From Bacteroidaceae bacterium (GTDB taxonomy: Bacteria > Bacteroidota > Bacteroidia > Bacteroidales > Bacteroidaceae), in the NCBI GenBank assembly GCA_024398515.1, contig JAKSIZ010000029.1, positions 1-33,616 of the forward strand: a stretch of DNA of 33,616 nt. The letters run 5' to 3'. The notes beneath the pieces were generated by a model. That model did not search any database. It was given only the letters and a program-made list of their open reading frames with translations, and had not been told where the DNA came from. The position numbers and the translations under genes were made by a program. Below are positions 25,535 through 33,099 of this stretch, piece after piece (position 1 is the first letter of the stretch; the number at the start of each line of letters is the position of its first letter).

Positions 25535-26896
25535 ATGGATAGAAGAGAATTTTTGAAGAGACTTGGTATAAGTAGCGCAGCTGTTGGTGTTGCTGCGGCT
25601 TCAATAGGAAAACCAAAATATCTGTTCGCTGAGGATGACAAACTTCAACTTGGCGAAATGACGTATAGAACTAACTCATCAACTGGCGACAAGGTTTCGC
25701 TGCTCGGTTATGGCATGATGCGACTGCCAAGTAAACGCACAGGCAATCAAGGCTGGGGTGGGGGAACAATTGACCAAGAGCAGACAAATCACTTAGTTGA
25801 TGTTGCAATGGAGCATGGAGTGAACTATTACGATACAGCACCCGTATATGGCAATGGCAAGTCGGAAGAGGCTACGGGCATCGCACTTCATCGTTACCCT
25901 CGCGACAAGTATTTCGTTGCCACAAAGCTCTCAAACTTCAGCCCTGAAGGAAAGACAATCGAAGGAGCAAAGAAAATGTACCATAACTCCATGAAATATC
26001 TTCAGGTAGATTACATCGACTATTACCTTCTTCACAGCGTAGGGGACATTGGCGACTTTAATGCTCGTTTCGTTGACAATGGCATGCTTGACTATCTTAT
26101 GGAAGAGCGCAAGGCTGGACGCGTACGAAATCTCGGCTTTTCGTTCCATGGAAGCAAGGAAGCATTTGATGAAACCATGCGTCTTCACGAGAAATATCAT
26201 TGGGACTTCGTTCAGATTCAGATGAACTATCTCGACTGGAAAAATGCCAAAAGCCAGAACAGACCCAACATAAATGCAGATTACCTTTACAACGAACTAA
26301 CAAAGCGCAACATATCAGTCGTCATAATGGAGCCGCTGTTTGGTGGCAGACTGGCAAAGGTGTCTGGTGACATTGCAAAAGTACTCAAGAGTCATGAGCC
26401 GGAAAAGAGCGTTGCTTCATGGGCATTTCGTTTTTGCGGCACATGGCCTAACGTACTTACAACCCTCAGTGGTATGACATACATGGAACACCTCGAAGAT
26501 AATCTCAAGACGTTCTGCCCGTTGAAACCACTTAACAATCAGGAAATGCAGATGCTCGAGGCCGTTTGCGACGAGATGTTAAAATACCATCAAGTCCCAT
26601 GTACGGCATGTCGATATTGTATGCCTTGTCCTGCAGGAGTAGATATTCCACTCGTGTTCAGCCATTACAACAAATGTATAAACGATAAGCAGATGCCTCT
26701 CAACAAACGCGACGACGACTACGAGGAAAAGCGTAAGGCATTCCTTGTAGGATATGACAATCAAGTGCCGAAGTTAGCACAGGCCGACCAATGTGTTGAT
26801 TGTGAGGAATGTCTGCCAAAGTGTCCACAGGGAATTCAAATCCCTAAGAAGATGGCGGAGATAACGACATTCGTTAATTCTTTGCGTGAGGAATAA
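25535..26896 (+). CDS. Tat-exported aldo/keto reductase with ferredoxin-like tail
   Basis: A 453-aa protein. RREFLKR at residues 3-9 and a hydrophobic stretch (SSAAVGVAAAS) form a twin-arginine signal, implying folded, cofactor-loaded export. The aldo/keto reductase barrel follows with the tetrad D100 (NYYDTAPVYG), Y105, K131 (FVATKL) and H167 (YYLLHS). The C-terminus has two cysteine clusters (CTACRYCMPCP, CVDCEECLPKC) typical of the COG1453 type. A periplasmic NAD(P)H-dependent reaction is unlikely, so electrons could come from the membrane polyferredoxin encoded upstream, an inference. The substrate is unknown. The gene is followed by a CTGAAAG/CTTTCAG hairpin (26897-26929). Confidence 0.9.
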   Translation: MDRREFLKRLGISSAAVGVAAASIGKPKYLFAEDDKLQLGEMTYRTNSSTGDKVSLLGYGMMRLPSKRTGNQGWGGGTIDQEQTNHLVDVAMEHGVNYYDTAPVYGNGKSEEATGIALHRYPRDKYFVATKLSNFSPEGKTIEGAKKMYHNSMKYLQVDYIDYYLLHSVGDIGDFNARFVDNGMLDYLMEERKAGRVRNLGFSFHGSKEAFDETMRLHEKYHWDFVQIQMNYLDWKNAKSQNRPNINADYLYNELTKRNISVVIMEPLFGGRLAKVSGDIAKVLKSHEPEKSVASWAFRFCGTWPNVLTTLSGMTYMEHLEDNLKTFCPLKPLNNQEMQMLEAVCDEMLKYHQVPCTACRYCMPCPAGVDIPLVFSHYNKCINDKQMPLNKRDDDYEEKRKAFLVGYDNQVPKLAQADQCVDCEECLPKCPQGIQIPKKMAEITTFVNSLREE

Positions 26897-26974
26897 CTGA
26901 AAGGAAGTGCTCAATGCGTTGGCTTTCAGGCTATGAACGCAATGCTTCTCAAGATCGACCTTTATATTCGGAAA

Positions 26975-27037
26975 TAAACTGCTGCAGTTTCTATGTGAAA
27001 ACTGTAGCAGTTTTCGATTGAATACTGCTACAGTTTT
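26975..27037. repeat. Three-palindrome array, family B, copy 2
   Basis: Palindromes at 26975, 26998 and 27021 (TAAACTGCTGCAGTTTC, AAAACTGTAGCAGTTTT, AATACTGCTACAGTTTT), again an exact 23-bp period. It lies between the ends of two convergent genes (26896 and 27079), and seven or more T residues follow the last unit, so it could terminate the rightward transcript. The flank CGACCTTTATATTCGGAAA (26956) matches the array near 17592. Confidence 0.9.
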
Positions 27038-27078
27038 TTTGCGTAGTAAGTTTATTCCCTAAATCACAACCTTGTAAT

Positions 27079-28491
27079 TTATTTGAGAATGATAGCGGCT
27101 GTCGCTTTTATGTCGGCAACAGTAATACGGCTGTCTCCATCAACGTCCGCATTGTCGAAGTTGAAAGGTTTGGGAGTACCTCCAAGTATGCGCGACGCAA
27201 TTGTTGTGATGTCTGTCACAGTAACCACTCCGTCGTTGTCGGCATCGCCTGGCTCAATGTCTGGCAGATATCCGTTATATCCGTAATATCCCTTGACGAT
27301 TGCATCGACAAGTTCGGGTTCGTTGAACTGTGGAACGGAACGACTTTCGCCGTCGGAAAGTCCCATCCAGTAGAATGTAGGAATGTTTTTTGCCTTTGCC
27401 TGTTCGACAACATACTGGCAGAAATCAATTTTGTTGCTACGGTAGTTTGTGTATGCATCCGTTTCACTTGAACCCCATTCGCCGAGAATAACCGGCACGC
27501 CTTTTTGCTTGATGATGTATGTGTCTAAGTCTTTGAACATATTTCTGACTTCGCTTTTTGCCGACGAAAGGTTCTTGATGCTCGGATAGGAGTGTACTTC
27601 TATTATAATATGGTTGTTGGCCTCGTCGTCGGGAACGTTTAGCTGCGTTATTGGTTCGAGTAGGTGAGAATTCCAGCTTCCGCTACCAGAGCATGCTCCG
27701 TAAGTAGATACAATCAAGTTTCTTTCAGCATTGTTGCCTCCTGTGCTGCGTACAGCATCCACGAAAGTCTGCGCATACCCATTTATAGCCTTATATGCCG
27801 ATGCTGCTATCGTGGCGTTGTAGTTTCCATTTGCAGCAAACGAAGCGAAACACCACGATCCCAATGGGTCGAGCATCTCATTGTAACCTTCGAAAAGCAA
27901 ATGGTCATCGTAGTCCTTAAACTCTTCGGCAATCTGTTTCCATAGTGATGCGAAACGATTTTTCTCCTTTTTGTATGTTGCTTCGTCGGCACGCAACCAT
28001 GCTGTGTTTGCCTCACCTGTATCATGATGTACGTTGAGAATGCAGTACATTCCTTGGCTCGTTACATAATCCACTATTTCGTGAACACGCCTCATCCATG
28101 CGGCATCAACAGTGCTTTCTGTCCATTGTGAACGATACCAATACCCTTTGTCTCCGACATTCACGCATTTTATTCCCATGTGAGGATACCAAGTTACTGG
28201 TACACGAATGGCGTTGAAACCTGCTTTTCGGAAAAGAGTAATAAGCGATCTTTTCGTTGTCGGCTGTTCCCACATCGTTTCATATTTGTTAGGAGTCAGT
28301 GGATAGGTCCATCGCTCTTGCCACATGTTAAGTGTATCGCCAGAATTGCTGTCGAGCGTATTGCCGAGATTCCAACCGATGGTGATGTTCTTTACAGTTT
28401 CAAAGGAACTTTCAAATTCTTTTGCCAAAAGCCTTGATGTCGCAAAGCAACAAAATGCAAAACAAGTAAATATGGATAGCAGCCTGTTCAT
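27079..28491 (-). CDS. Secreted GH5 cellulase/endoglucanase with dockerin
   Basis: A 470-aa glycoside hydrolase of GH5 (probably GH5_4), cleaving beta-1,4-glucan or related hemicellulose outside the cell. Signal peptide ~1-23 (ending RLLA). The catalytic domain (~30-400) contains GWNLGNTLD, FNAIRVPVTW, LNVHHD, acid/base E205 in EGYNEMLD and nucleophile E338 in ILGEWGSS. A C-terminal type I dockerin-like pair (~414-470: DADNDGVVTVTDI, DVDGDSRITVADI) resembles that of the LRR protein at 18965. No cohesin or scaffoldin is visible. It follows the CofE-like gene on the same strand after 64 bp; a GC-rich hairpin lies in that gap. An individual promoter was not recognised. Confidence 0.93.
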   Translation of the reverse strand: MNRLLSIFTCFAFCCFATSRLLAKEFESSFETVKNITIGWNLGNTLDSNSGDTLNMWQERWTYPLTPNKYETMWEQPTTKRSLITLFRKAGFNAIRVPVTWYPHMGIKCVNVGDKGYWYRSQWTESTVDAAWMRRVHEIVDYVTSQGMYCILNVHHDTGEANTAWLRADEATYKKEKNRFASLWKQIAEEFKDYDDHLLFEGYNEMLDPLGSWCFASFAANGNYNATIAASAYKAINGYAQTFVDAVRSTGGNNAERNLIVSTYGACSGSGSWNSHLLEPITQLNVPDDEANNHIIIEVHSYPSIKNLSSAKSEVRNMFKDLDTYIIKQKGVPVILGEWGSSETDAYTNYRSNKIDFCQYVVEQAKAKNIPTFYWMGLSDGESRSVPQFNEPELVDAIVKGYYGYNGYLPDIEPGDADNDGVVTVTDITTIASRILGGTPKPFNFDNADVDGDSRITVADIKATAAIILK

Positions 28492-28512
28492 TGTTTGCTG
28501 GATTAGTCGTAT

Positions 28513-28541
28513 GCCCCTCCTTATGGGAACAGGGGAGGGGC
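28513..28541 (-). other. GC-rich hairpin in the leader of the GH5 gene
   Basis: GCCCCTCC (28513-28520) and GGAGGGGC (28534-28541) can pair. Read on the minus strand, an AAGGAGG-like purine stretch lies in the 3' arm, about 22 nt before the start codon. There is no T-run, so it is not a typical terminator for the upstream gene; it could influence translation of the GH5 enzyme. Confidence 0.5.
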
Positions 28542-28555
28542 TTAAACTGTAAGTA

Positions 28556-29749
28556 TTATGACGTATAGTTATCGAAGTAACCTTGCACGAGGATTACAGG
28601 AGTACCCTTGTCACCGGAACCACTTGTAAGGTCCATCAACGAACCGAGAAGGTCAGTCAATTGTCGTGGTGTCGTTCCTTCTGATGCCATCTGTCCGACG
28701 AGGTTTGATTCCTTCGACTTTATCTTTTCAGAGATTGCCTGCTTGAGTTCTTCGCCATTGAGGTTGGCAAAGTCGTTGTCGGCAAGATATTTCAGTTTTA
28801 GTTCGTTAGGTGTTCCGATAAGTCCGTCTGTATGTGACGGTGAGACAATAGGATCTGCAAGTTCCCATATCTTTCCCTGAGGGTCCTTGAATGCTCCGTC
28901 GCCATAGACCATTACTTCTACATGCTTTCCCGTAGCCTTTAGGATGTTGTTCTGGATTTCGAGCAGCATTGCCTTACAGTCGTGAGGGAAAAGTTTTACC
29001 TTGTCCTCAGTTGCTTTGTTCGAGCCAAGCAGACCATAGTTTTCGTTGTATCCACTTCCGCAAATTGAAGAAGTGAGTATCTCATCGAGACCATACACAA
29101 TTTTGGCTCCATTCTCCTTGAGCACCTTGCGAGTGTGGAAACGAGTATGTATGTCGCAACTCAATACACAATCCGTATATTTAAGAATGTCTTGTGGATG
29201 GTTGCCAAAAATAATTTTCACATCTTTTCCAGCTTCGCGTACCACGTCGCCGTAGTATTGTATGTAGTCCATTCCGGTGAAAGGATGTTTTATCACTCCA
29301 AATAATTTGCGGAACTGTTCTTCAGTCAATACGTCAGAATAAGGATTAACGCCAGCTTTTTCGATTAAGTCGAGCGGAACAAGTTCGTTGCCGACTTCGT
29401 CTGAAGGGTATGAGAGTTGGATGACAACCTTCTTTGCCCCTTTTGCAATGCCTTTGAGACAGATAGCAAAGCGGTTGCGCGAAAGGATCGGGAAGATGAC
29501 TCCAACAGTATTCTCGCCAAACTTGTCTTTTACGTCTGCGGCAATGTCATCAATAGTAGCATAGTTACCCTGTGAGCGAGCAACAATAGATTCCGTGATA
29601 CCAATAACATCACGGTCATTCATCTGGAAGCCATCGCTTTCAGCTGCTTCCAACACACTTTCTGAAACAATCTTTGCAAGGTTATCGCCCTCGCGAATAA
29701 TCGGGCATCGAATGCCACGCGACACTGTGCCAACTTTTCTTTCTTTCAT
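28556..29749 (-). CDS. CofE-like (F420-0:glutamate ligase family) protein
   Basis: A 397-aa cytoplasmic protein with the features of the F420-0:gamma-glutamyl ligase family (COG1478/PF01996): an N-terminal RGIRCPIIREGDNLAKIVSE block, ITESIVARSQGNYATIDDIA (~50-70), and later VMYGDGAFKDP and ADPIVSPSHTDGLIGTP. CofE of archaea (~250 aa) adds glutamate to F420-0; this one is ~150 residues longer, the extra length largely in a middle region (LSYPSDEVGNELVP to YGLDEILTSS). F420 synthesis is not known in Bacteroidales, so another amide-forming role is likely. It is followed by the GH5 gene. Its promoter has a TAACTTTG box at 29814-29821. The family call is from memory of the pattern, not a search. 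Confidence 0.72.
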   Translation of the reverse strand: MKERKVGTVSRGIRCPIIREGDNLAKIVSESVLEAAESDGFQMNDRDVIGITESIVARSQGNYATIDDIAADVKDKFGENTVGVIFPILSRNRFAICLKGIAKGAKKVVIQLSYPSDEVGNELVPLDLIEKAGVNPYSDVLTEEQFRKLFGVIKHPFTGMDYIQYYGDVVREAGKDVKIIFGNHPQDILKYTDCVLSCDIHTRFHTRKVLKENGAKIVYGLDEILTSSICGSGYNENYGLLGSNKATEDKVKLFPHDCKAMLLEIQNNILKATGKHVEVMVYGDGAFKDPQGKIWELADPIVSPSHTDGLIGTPNELKLKYLADNDFANLNGEELKQAISEKIKSKESNLVGQMASEGTTPRQLTDLLGSLMDLTSGSGDKGTPVILVQGYFDNYTS

Positions 29750-29813
29750 ACCTTTAATTAATTTAAGGTTTGCGTTATGCGGATTGAATTCTCGTAATAT
29801 CGAATTTCCTACG

Positions 29814-29821
29814 CAAAGTTA
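29814..29821 (-). promoter_or_regulatory. Putative -7 box for the CofE-like gene
   Basis: TAACTTTG on the minus strand matches TAnnTTTG. No TTTG at the right -33 distance, so this is partial. Transcription would start near 29807, 58 nt before the start codon. Confidence 0.5.
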
Positions 29822-29902
29822 ATAAATAGACCTCATTTTTGAATAAAGAACATCAATAAAAATGGGAAAAAGATAATTTTTTACATATTTTTTCGTGAAA
29901 TG

Positions 29903-29934
29903 TTTGCGGCAAAGGGAAAAAAGTATTACCTTTG
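29903..29934 (+). promoter_or_regulatory. Promoter upstream of guaB and its leader RNA
   Basis: TTTG (29903-29906), 20 bp, TACCTTTG (29927-29934): exact match to the Bacteroidetes pattern. The start would be near 29941. No second good promoter was found between the terminator ending near 30124 and guaB. Confidence 0.82.
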
Positions 29935-29940
29935 TTCCTC

Positions 29941-30124
29941 AAATTACAACTTCAGTTAATACAAAAGATTTCTATGCTGATACAGACACCAACAATTAAC
30001 CATCGCCTTAAGTGTAAAGGCAGATTAGGCGAGAGAATTGTGTGCGGTGTTTTGTGCAACTGTGTGTGCACTATGCTGAGAAAATAACAATAGGGTCATG
30101 GCTTGTCCACGGCCCTTTTTTTTG
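29941..30124 (+). ncRNA. Structured RNA between promoter and terminator, upstream of guaB
   Basis: About 184 nt bounded by a clear promoter and an intrinsic terminator. Nested pairs make a rod: ACACC with GGTGT, ACAATT with AATTGT, CGCCT with AGGCG, plus outer ACAG/CTGT, GTTA/TAAC and ATTTCT/AGAAA. GCCTT with AAGGC is an alternative pairing of the apical stem. Size, rod shape and internal bubbles are 6S RNA-like; because the terminator sits directly before guaB, a transcription attenuator for guaB-guaA is the other main reading. It does not fit the classic purine riboswitch core. Confidence 0.55.
30092..30124 (+). terminator. Intrinsic terminator before guaB
   Basis: AGGGTCATGG and CCACGGCCCT form a 10-bp stem with one mismatch and one G-T pair around a CTTGT loop, followed by eight T residues. 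It ends 52 bp before the guaB start, so it can end a small RNA or attenuate guaB. Confidence 0.85.
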
Positions 30125-30176
30125 TATCATAACGATAAATGATAAATGTAATATTACTTTTTATAAAATTATAAAC

Positions 30177-31634
30177 ATGGCAAAGATTATTAAAGAAGCT
30201 TTTACTTTTGACGATGTGCTGCTCATGCCAGCATATTCTGAAATTCTTCCTTCACAGGTTAGCGTGAATGGCCGTTTCTCACGCAATATCGACCTGAACA
30301 TACCTATCGTTTCGGCTGCAATGGACACAGTTACAGAATCGGAAATGGCAATAGCCATGGCGCGTGAAGGCGGTATTGGTGTAATTCACAAAAATATGTC
30401 TATCAAGCAACAAGCTGATCAAGTTAAGAAGACAAAGCGTTCTGAAAATGGAATGATAGACAATCCCGTAACCATTCATCGTGACAACTCGGTAGGCGAT
30501 GCATTGCAGATGATGCGTGAGAATCACATCGGAGGTATTCCAGTTGTTGACGAGAACGGCTATCTTGTTGGTATTGTCACTAATCGTGACCTTCGCTTTG
30601 AAACTAACATGATGCGCAAGGTGTCGGAGGTGATGACTTCTGAAAATCTCGTTACCATAACCGACTGCTCTCATGAAAACATTCTTACAGTCCTTCAAAA
30701 GAACCGTGTAGAGAAACTCCCTGTAGTTGATAAACTGGGCAAGCTCATAGGACTTGTAACCTACAAGGATATTACGAAGATTAAGGATTATCCGAATGCA
30801 AACAAAGACTCGAAAGGGCGTCTCCGTGTTGCTGCAGGAATCGGCATTACTGCCAACTGTCTCGAACGTGTTGAAGCACTTTATGCAGAAGGTGTTGATG
30901 CAGTTGTCCTCGATTCTGCTCATGGTCATTCGAAAGGGGTTATCACAGCATTCCAAAGCATAAAGAATGCCTTCCCATCTCTTGATGTTGTTGTAGGCAA
31001 TGTCGCAACAGCAGCTGCCGTTAACGATTTGGTCAAAGTTGGCGTTGATGGCATAAAGGTAGGAATCGGTCCTGGTTCTATCTGCACAACAAGAATCATT
31101 GCCGGCGTAGGTGTACCACAACTTACTGCCATCATGGATGCTTCCGAGGCAGTGAAGGGAACAAACATCCCTATTATTGCCGACGGTGGTCTTCGTTATT
31201 CGGGCGATATCGTTAAGGCACTTGCTGCCGGTGGCGACTGCGTAATGTGCGGTTCTATGTTTGCCGGAACAGAAGAAGCACCAGGTGACACCATAATATA
31301 TAATGGACGTAAGTTTAAGACTTATCGTGGTATGGGTTCTCTCGACGCAATGAAGGCTGGTTCGAGCGACCGTTACTTCCAAGAGAAGACGGAGACAAAG
31401 AAACTTGTGCCAGAAGGCATCGTTGGTCGTGTTCCTTATAAGGGAAGCATTTCCGAGACTATCTATCAGATTATCGGTGGACTTCGTAGTGGTATGGGAT
31501 ATGTTGGTGCTAAAGACCTCGCAGCTCTCCGTCAGGCAGAGTTTGTGCGCATTACATCGGCAGGTGTTACTGAAAACCATCCACACGACATCACTATTAC
31601 ATCCGAAACTCCAAACTACACAAGGCATGAGTAG
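30177..31634 (+). CDS. guaB: IMP dehydrogenase
   Basis: Oxidises IMP to XMP with NAD+, the committed step to GMP. From the ATG at 30177 the protein is 485 aa, the normal length. It starts [20 protein letters not shown]; two CBS domains are inserted at ~95-210 ([19 protein letters not shown] and [19 protein letters not shown]), and the catalytic C303 lies in [10 protein letters not shown]. The mobile flap (SSDRYFQE) and the [10 protein letters not shown] loop follow. An in-frame upstream ATG at 30042 would put the start inside the terminator hairpin region and is rejected. It forms an operon with guaA 62 bp downstream. Confidence 0.97.
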   Translation: MAKIIKEAFTFDDVLLMPAYSEILPSQVSVNGRFSRNIDLNIPIVSAAMDTVTESEMAIAMAREGGIGVIHKNMSIKQQADQVKKTKRSENGMIDNPVTIHRDNSVGDALQMMRENHIGGIPVVDENGYLVGIVTNRDLRFETNMMRKVSEVMTSENLVTITDCSHENILTVLQKNRVEKLPVVDKLGKLIGLVTYKDITKIKDYPNANKDSKGRLRVAAGIGITANCLERVEALYAEGVDAVVLDSAHGHSKGVITAFQSIKNAFPSLDVVVGNVATAAAVNDLVKVGVDGIKVGIGPGSICTTRIIAGVGVPQLTAIMDASEAVKGTNIPIIADGGLRYSGDIVKALAAGGDCVMCGSMFAGTEEAPGDTIIYNGRKFKTYRGMGSLDAMKAGSSDRYFQEKTETKKLVPEGIVGRVPYKGSISETIYQIIGGLRSGMGYVGAKDLAALRQAEFVRITSAGVTENHPHDITITSETPNYTRHE

Positions 31635-31696
31635 TTGTTTGGTGGACCTAAACGACTAATCTCCTAAACAACAAAATAATTGTAAATTAAATCACT

Positions 31697-32665
31697 ATGT
31701 CATTCAGAAATTTTCCAGATTTGACTCCTGAGCAGTTTGTCGAGAAATCTCTTGCTGAAATCAAAGAGCAAGTTGGCAACGACAAAGTAGTGCTCGGACT
31801 TTCAGGCGGAGTAGATTCTACCGTCACAGCCGTACTTCTCAACAAGGCTATCGGCAAGAATCTCTTTTGCATCTTCGTAAACACAGGCCTTCTCCGCAAG
31901 AATGAATTTGAAGATGTTCAGGTTAACTACCAAAACTATGGTCTTCAGGTAAAGGGCGTTGACGCTTCAGCCAAGTTCCTCAGCGACCTTGCTGGTGTAT
32001 CAGATCCAGAGCAGAAACGCAAGATTATCGGACGTGACTACATTGAAATCTTCAATGAAGAGGCACAGAAGATTCAAGATGCACGTTGGCTCGGACAGGG
32101 TACAATCTATCCAGATGTCATCGAGTCACAAAACAAAAACTCAAAGACTATTAAGTCTCATCACAATGTTGGCGGACTTCCAAAGGAGATGAACTTCAAA
32201 CTCGTTGAACCACTGCGTATGCTTTACAAGGACGAAGTACGTATGGTTGGCGAAGCACTCGGCATGGACCACGACCACGTATGGCGTCATCCATTCCCAG
32301 GTCCTGGTCTTGGTGTTCGCATACTTGGCGACATCACTGCCGAAAAGGTTCGCATTCTTCAGGATGCTGACAAAATTTTCATCGACGCACTTCGTGCCGA
32401 AGGGCTCTACGACAAAGTTTGGCAGGCAGGAGCAATACTGCTTCCAGTAAAGAGCGTAGGCGTTTGCAACGACGAACGCACATACGACAATGCCGTTGTT
32501 CTGCGTGCAGTTCACTCCGTAAATGCCATGACTGCCGACTGTGTACGTCTGCCTTACGAGTTCCTTGAGCGAGTATCCTACGACATCATCACCAAGGTAC
32601 AAGGCGTTAACCGCGTTGTCTATGACATCTCAAAGAAACCACCTGCAACAATAGAGTGGGAGTAA
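31697..32665 (+). CDS. guaA: GMP synthase ATP-pyrophosphatase subunit (no glutaminase domain)
   Basis: Amidates XMP to GMP using ATP. The P-loop-like [10 protein letters not shown] (33-42), HHNVGGLP, the [14 protein letters not shown] signature and the C-terminal tail [12 protein letters not shown] are canonical. At 322 aa it has only the ATP-pyrophosphatase and dimerisation domains; the N-terminal ~190-residue class I glutamine amidotransferase of typical bacterial GuaA (~510-525 aa) is absent, and the upstream 62 bp does not encode it. Two-subunit GMP synthases with a separate GATase occur in archaea. Here a separate subunit elsewhere or direct use of ammonia must be supposed. A strong terminator follows. 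Confidence 0.95.
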   Translation: MSFRNFPDLTPEQFVEKSLAEIKEQVGNDKVVLGLSGGVDSTVTAVLLNKAIGKNLFCIFVNTGLLRKNEFEDVQVNYQNYGLQVKGVDASAKFLSDLAGVSDPEQKRKIIGRDYIEIFNEEAQKIQDARWLGQGTIYPDVIESQNKNSKTIKSHHNVGGLPKEMNFKLVEPLRMLYKDEVRMVGEALGMDHDHVWRHPFPGPGLGVRILGDITAEKVRILQDADKIFIDALRAEGLYDKVWQAGAILLPVKSVGVCNDERTYDNAVVLRAVHSVNAMTADCVRLPYEFLERVSYDIITKVQGVNRVVYDISKKPPATIEWE

Positions 32666-32701
32666 TGACATGTCAGCCTTCAGTATGAAGGTTATGAAAT
32701 G

Positions 32702-32753
32702 AGCGCGATAGCTTTCAGATGAACTTGCTCGTCGGGAAGTTATCGCGCTTTTT
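32702..32753 (+). terminator. Intrinsic terminator after guaA
   Basis: AGCGCGATAGCTT (32702) pairs with AAGTTATCGCGCT (to 32749), followed by TTTTT. It is 37 bp after the guaA stop and ends the guaB-guaA operon. Confidence 0.9.
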
Positions 32754-32821
32754 CGTCAGGTGCTGACAAGCACCCCAAACTCTTCAAGGGTTGATTGATG
32801 TTTTTGTTGAAATAACCGTAT

Positions 32822-32909
32822 AACCGCAAACTACACCTTATTAATAAACGCGCGTGCGGGCGCGCGCATACAAATAATCAAAACTTTTACACTCAAAAGT
32901 TTCACTTTT
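32822..32909 (-). repeat. Dispersed ~88-bp intergenic repeat, copy 2 (inverted)
   Basis: The reverse complement matches copy 1 at 20881-20969, including AAAAGTGAAAC, GTTTTGATTATTTGTATGCG and ATTAATAAGGTGTAGTTT. The GCGCGC core is longer here. It ends at the -33 region of the promoter for the second LRR gene. Confidence 0.8.
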
Positions 32910-32930
32910 AGAAACTTTTTTATAACTTTG
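32900..32930 (+). promoter_or_regulatory. Putative promoter of the second LRR gene
   Basis: TTTC (32900-32903, 3 of 4 to TTTG), 19 bp, TAACTTTG (32923-32930). The start would be near 32937. The -33 part lies inside the dispersed repeat. Confidence 0.6.
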
Positions 32931-32936
32931 TGCCCG

Positions 32937-33099
32937 ATTAATGATGGTAGTCAAGAGACCATACGTATCGTATGCGGTTGCCGAGTATAATATAGGTTAT
33001 CACATTTCCTTATAATACGTTTTTGGCTGACATAATGCATGGTTGCTTTGCACCAGATTGACGGACAACAGAACATTAAGCAATATAAAAATAGAAATT
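32937..33099 (+). other. Leader of the second LRR gene, small hairpins
   Basis: About 163 nt with ATGG/CCAT (from 32944), CATACG-TAT-CGTATG (32959-32973) and GTAT-type arms near 32985-33019. No recognised RNA class. It does not resemble the leader at 18594 in sequence. Confidence 0.35.

Noticed and set aside
30042-30176. N-terminal extension of guaB
   Set aside because: The extension would be coded across the intrinsic terminator, and the family start is at 30177.
30279-31628. 449-aa minus-strand open frame opposite guaB
   Set aside because: It is antisense to a clear IMP dehydrogenase; the sequence is Cys/His-rich shadow coding with no domain.
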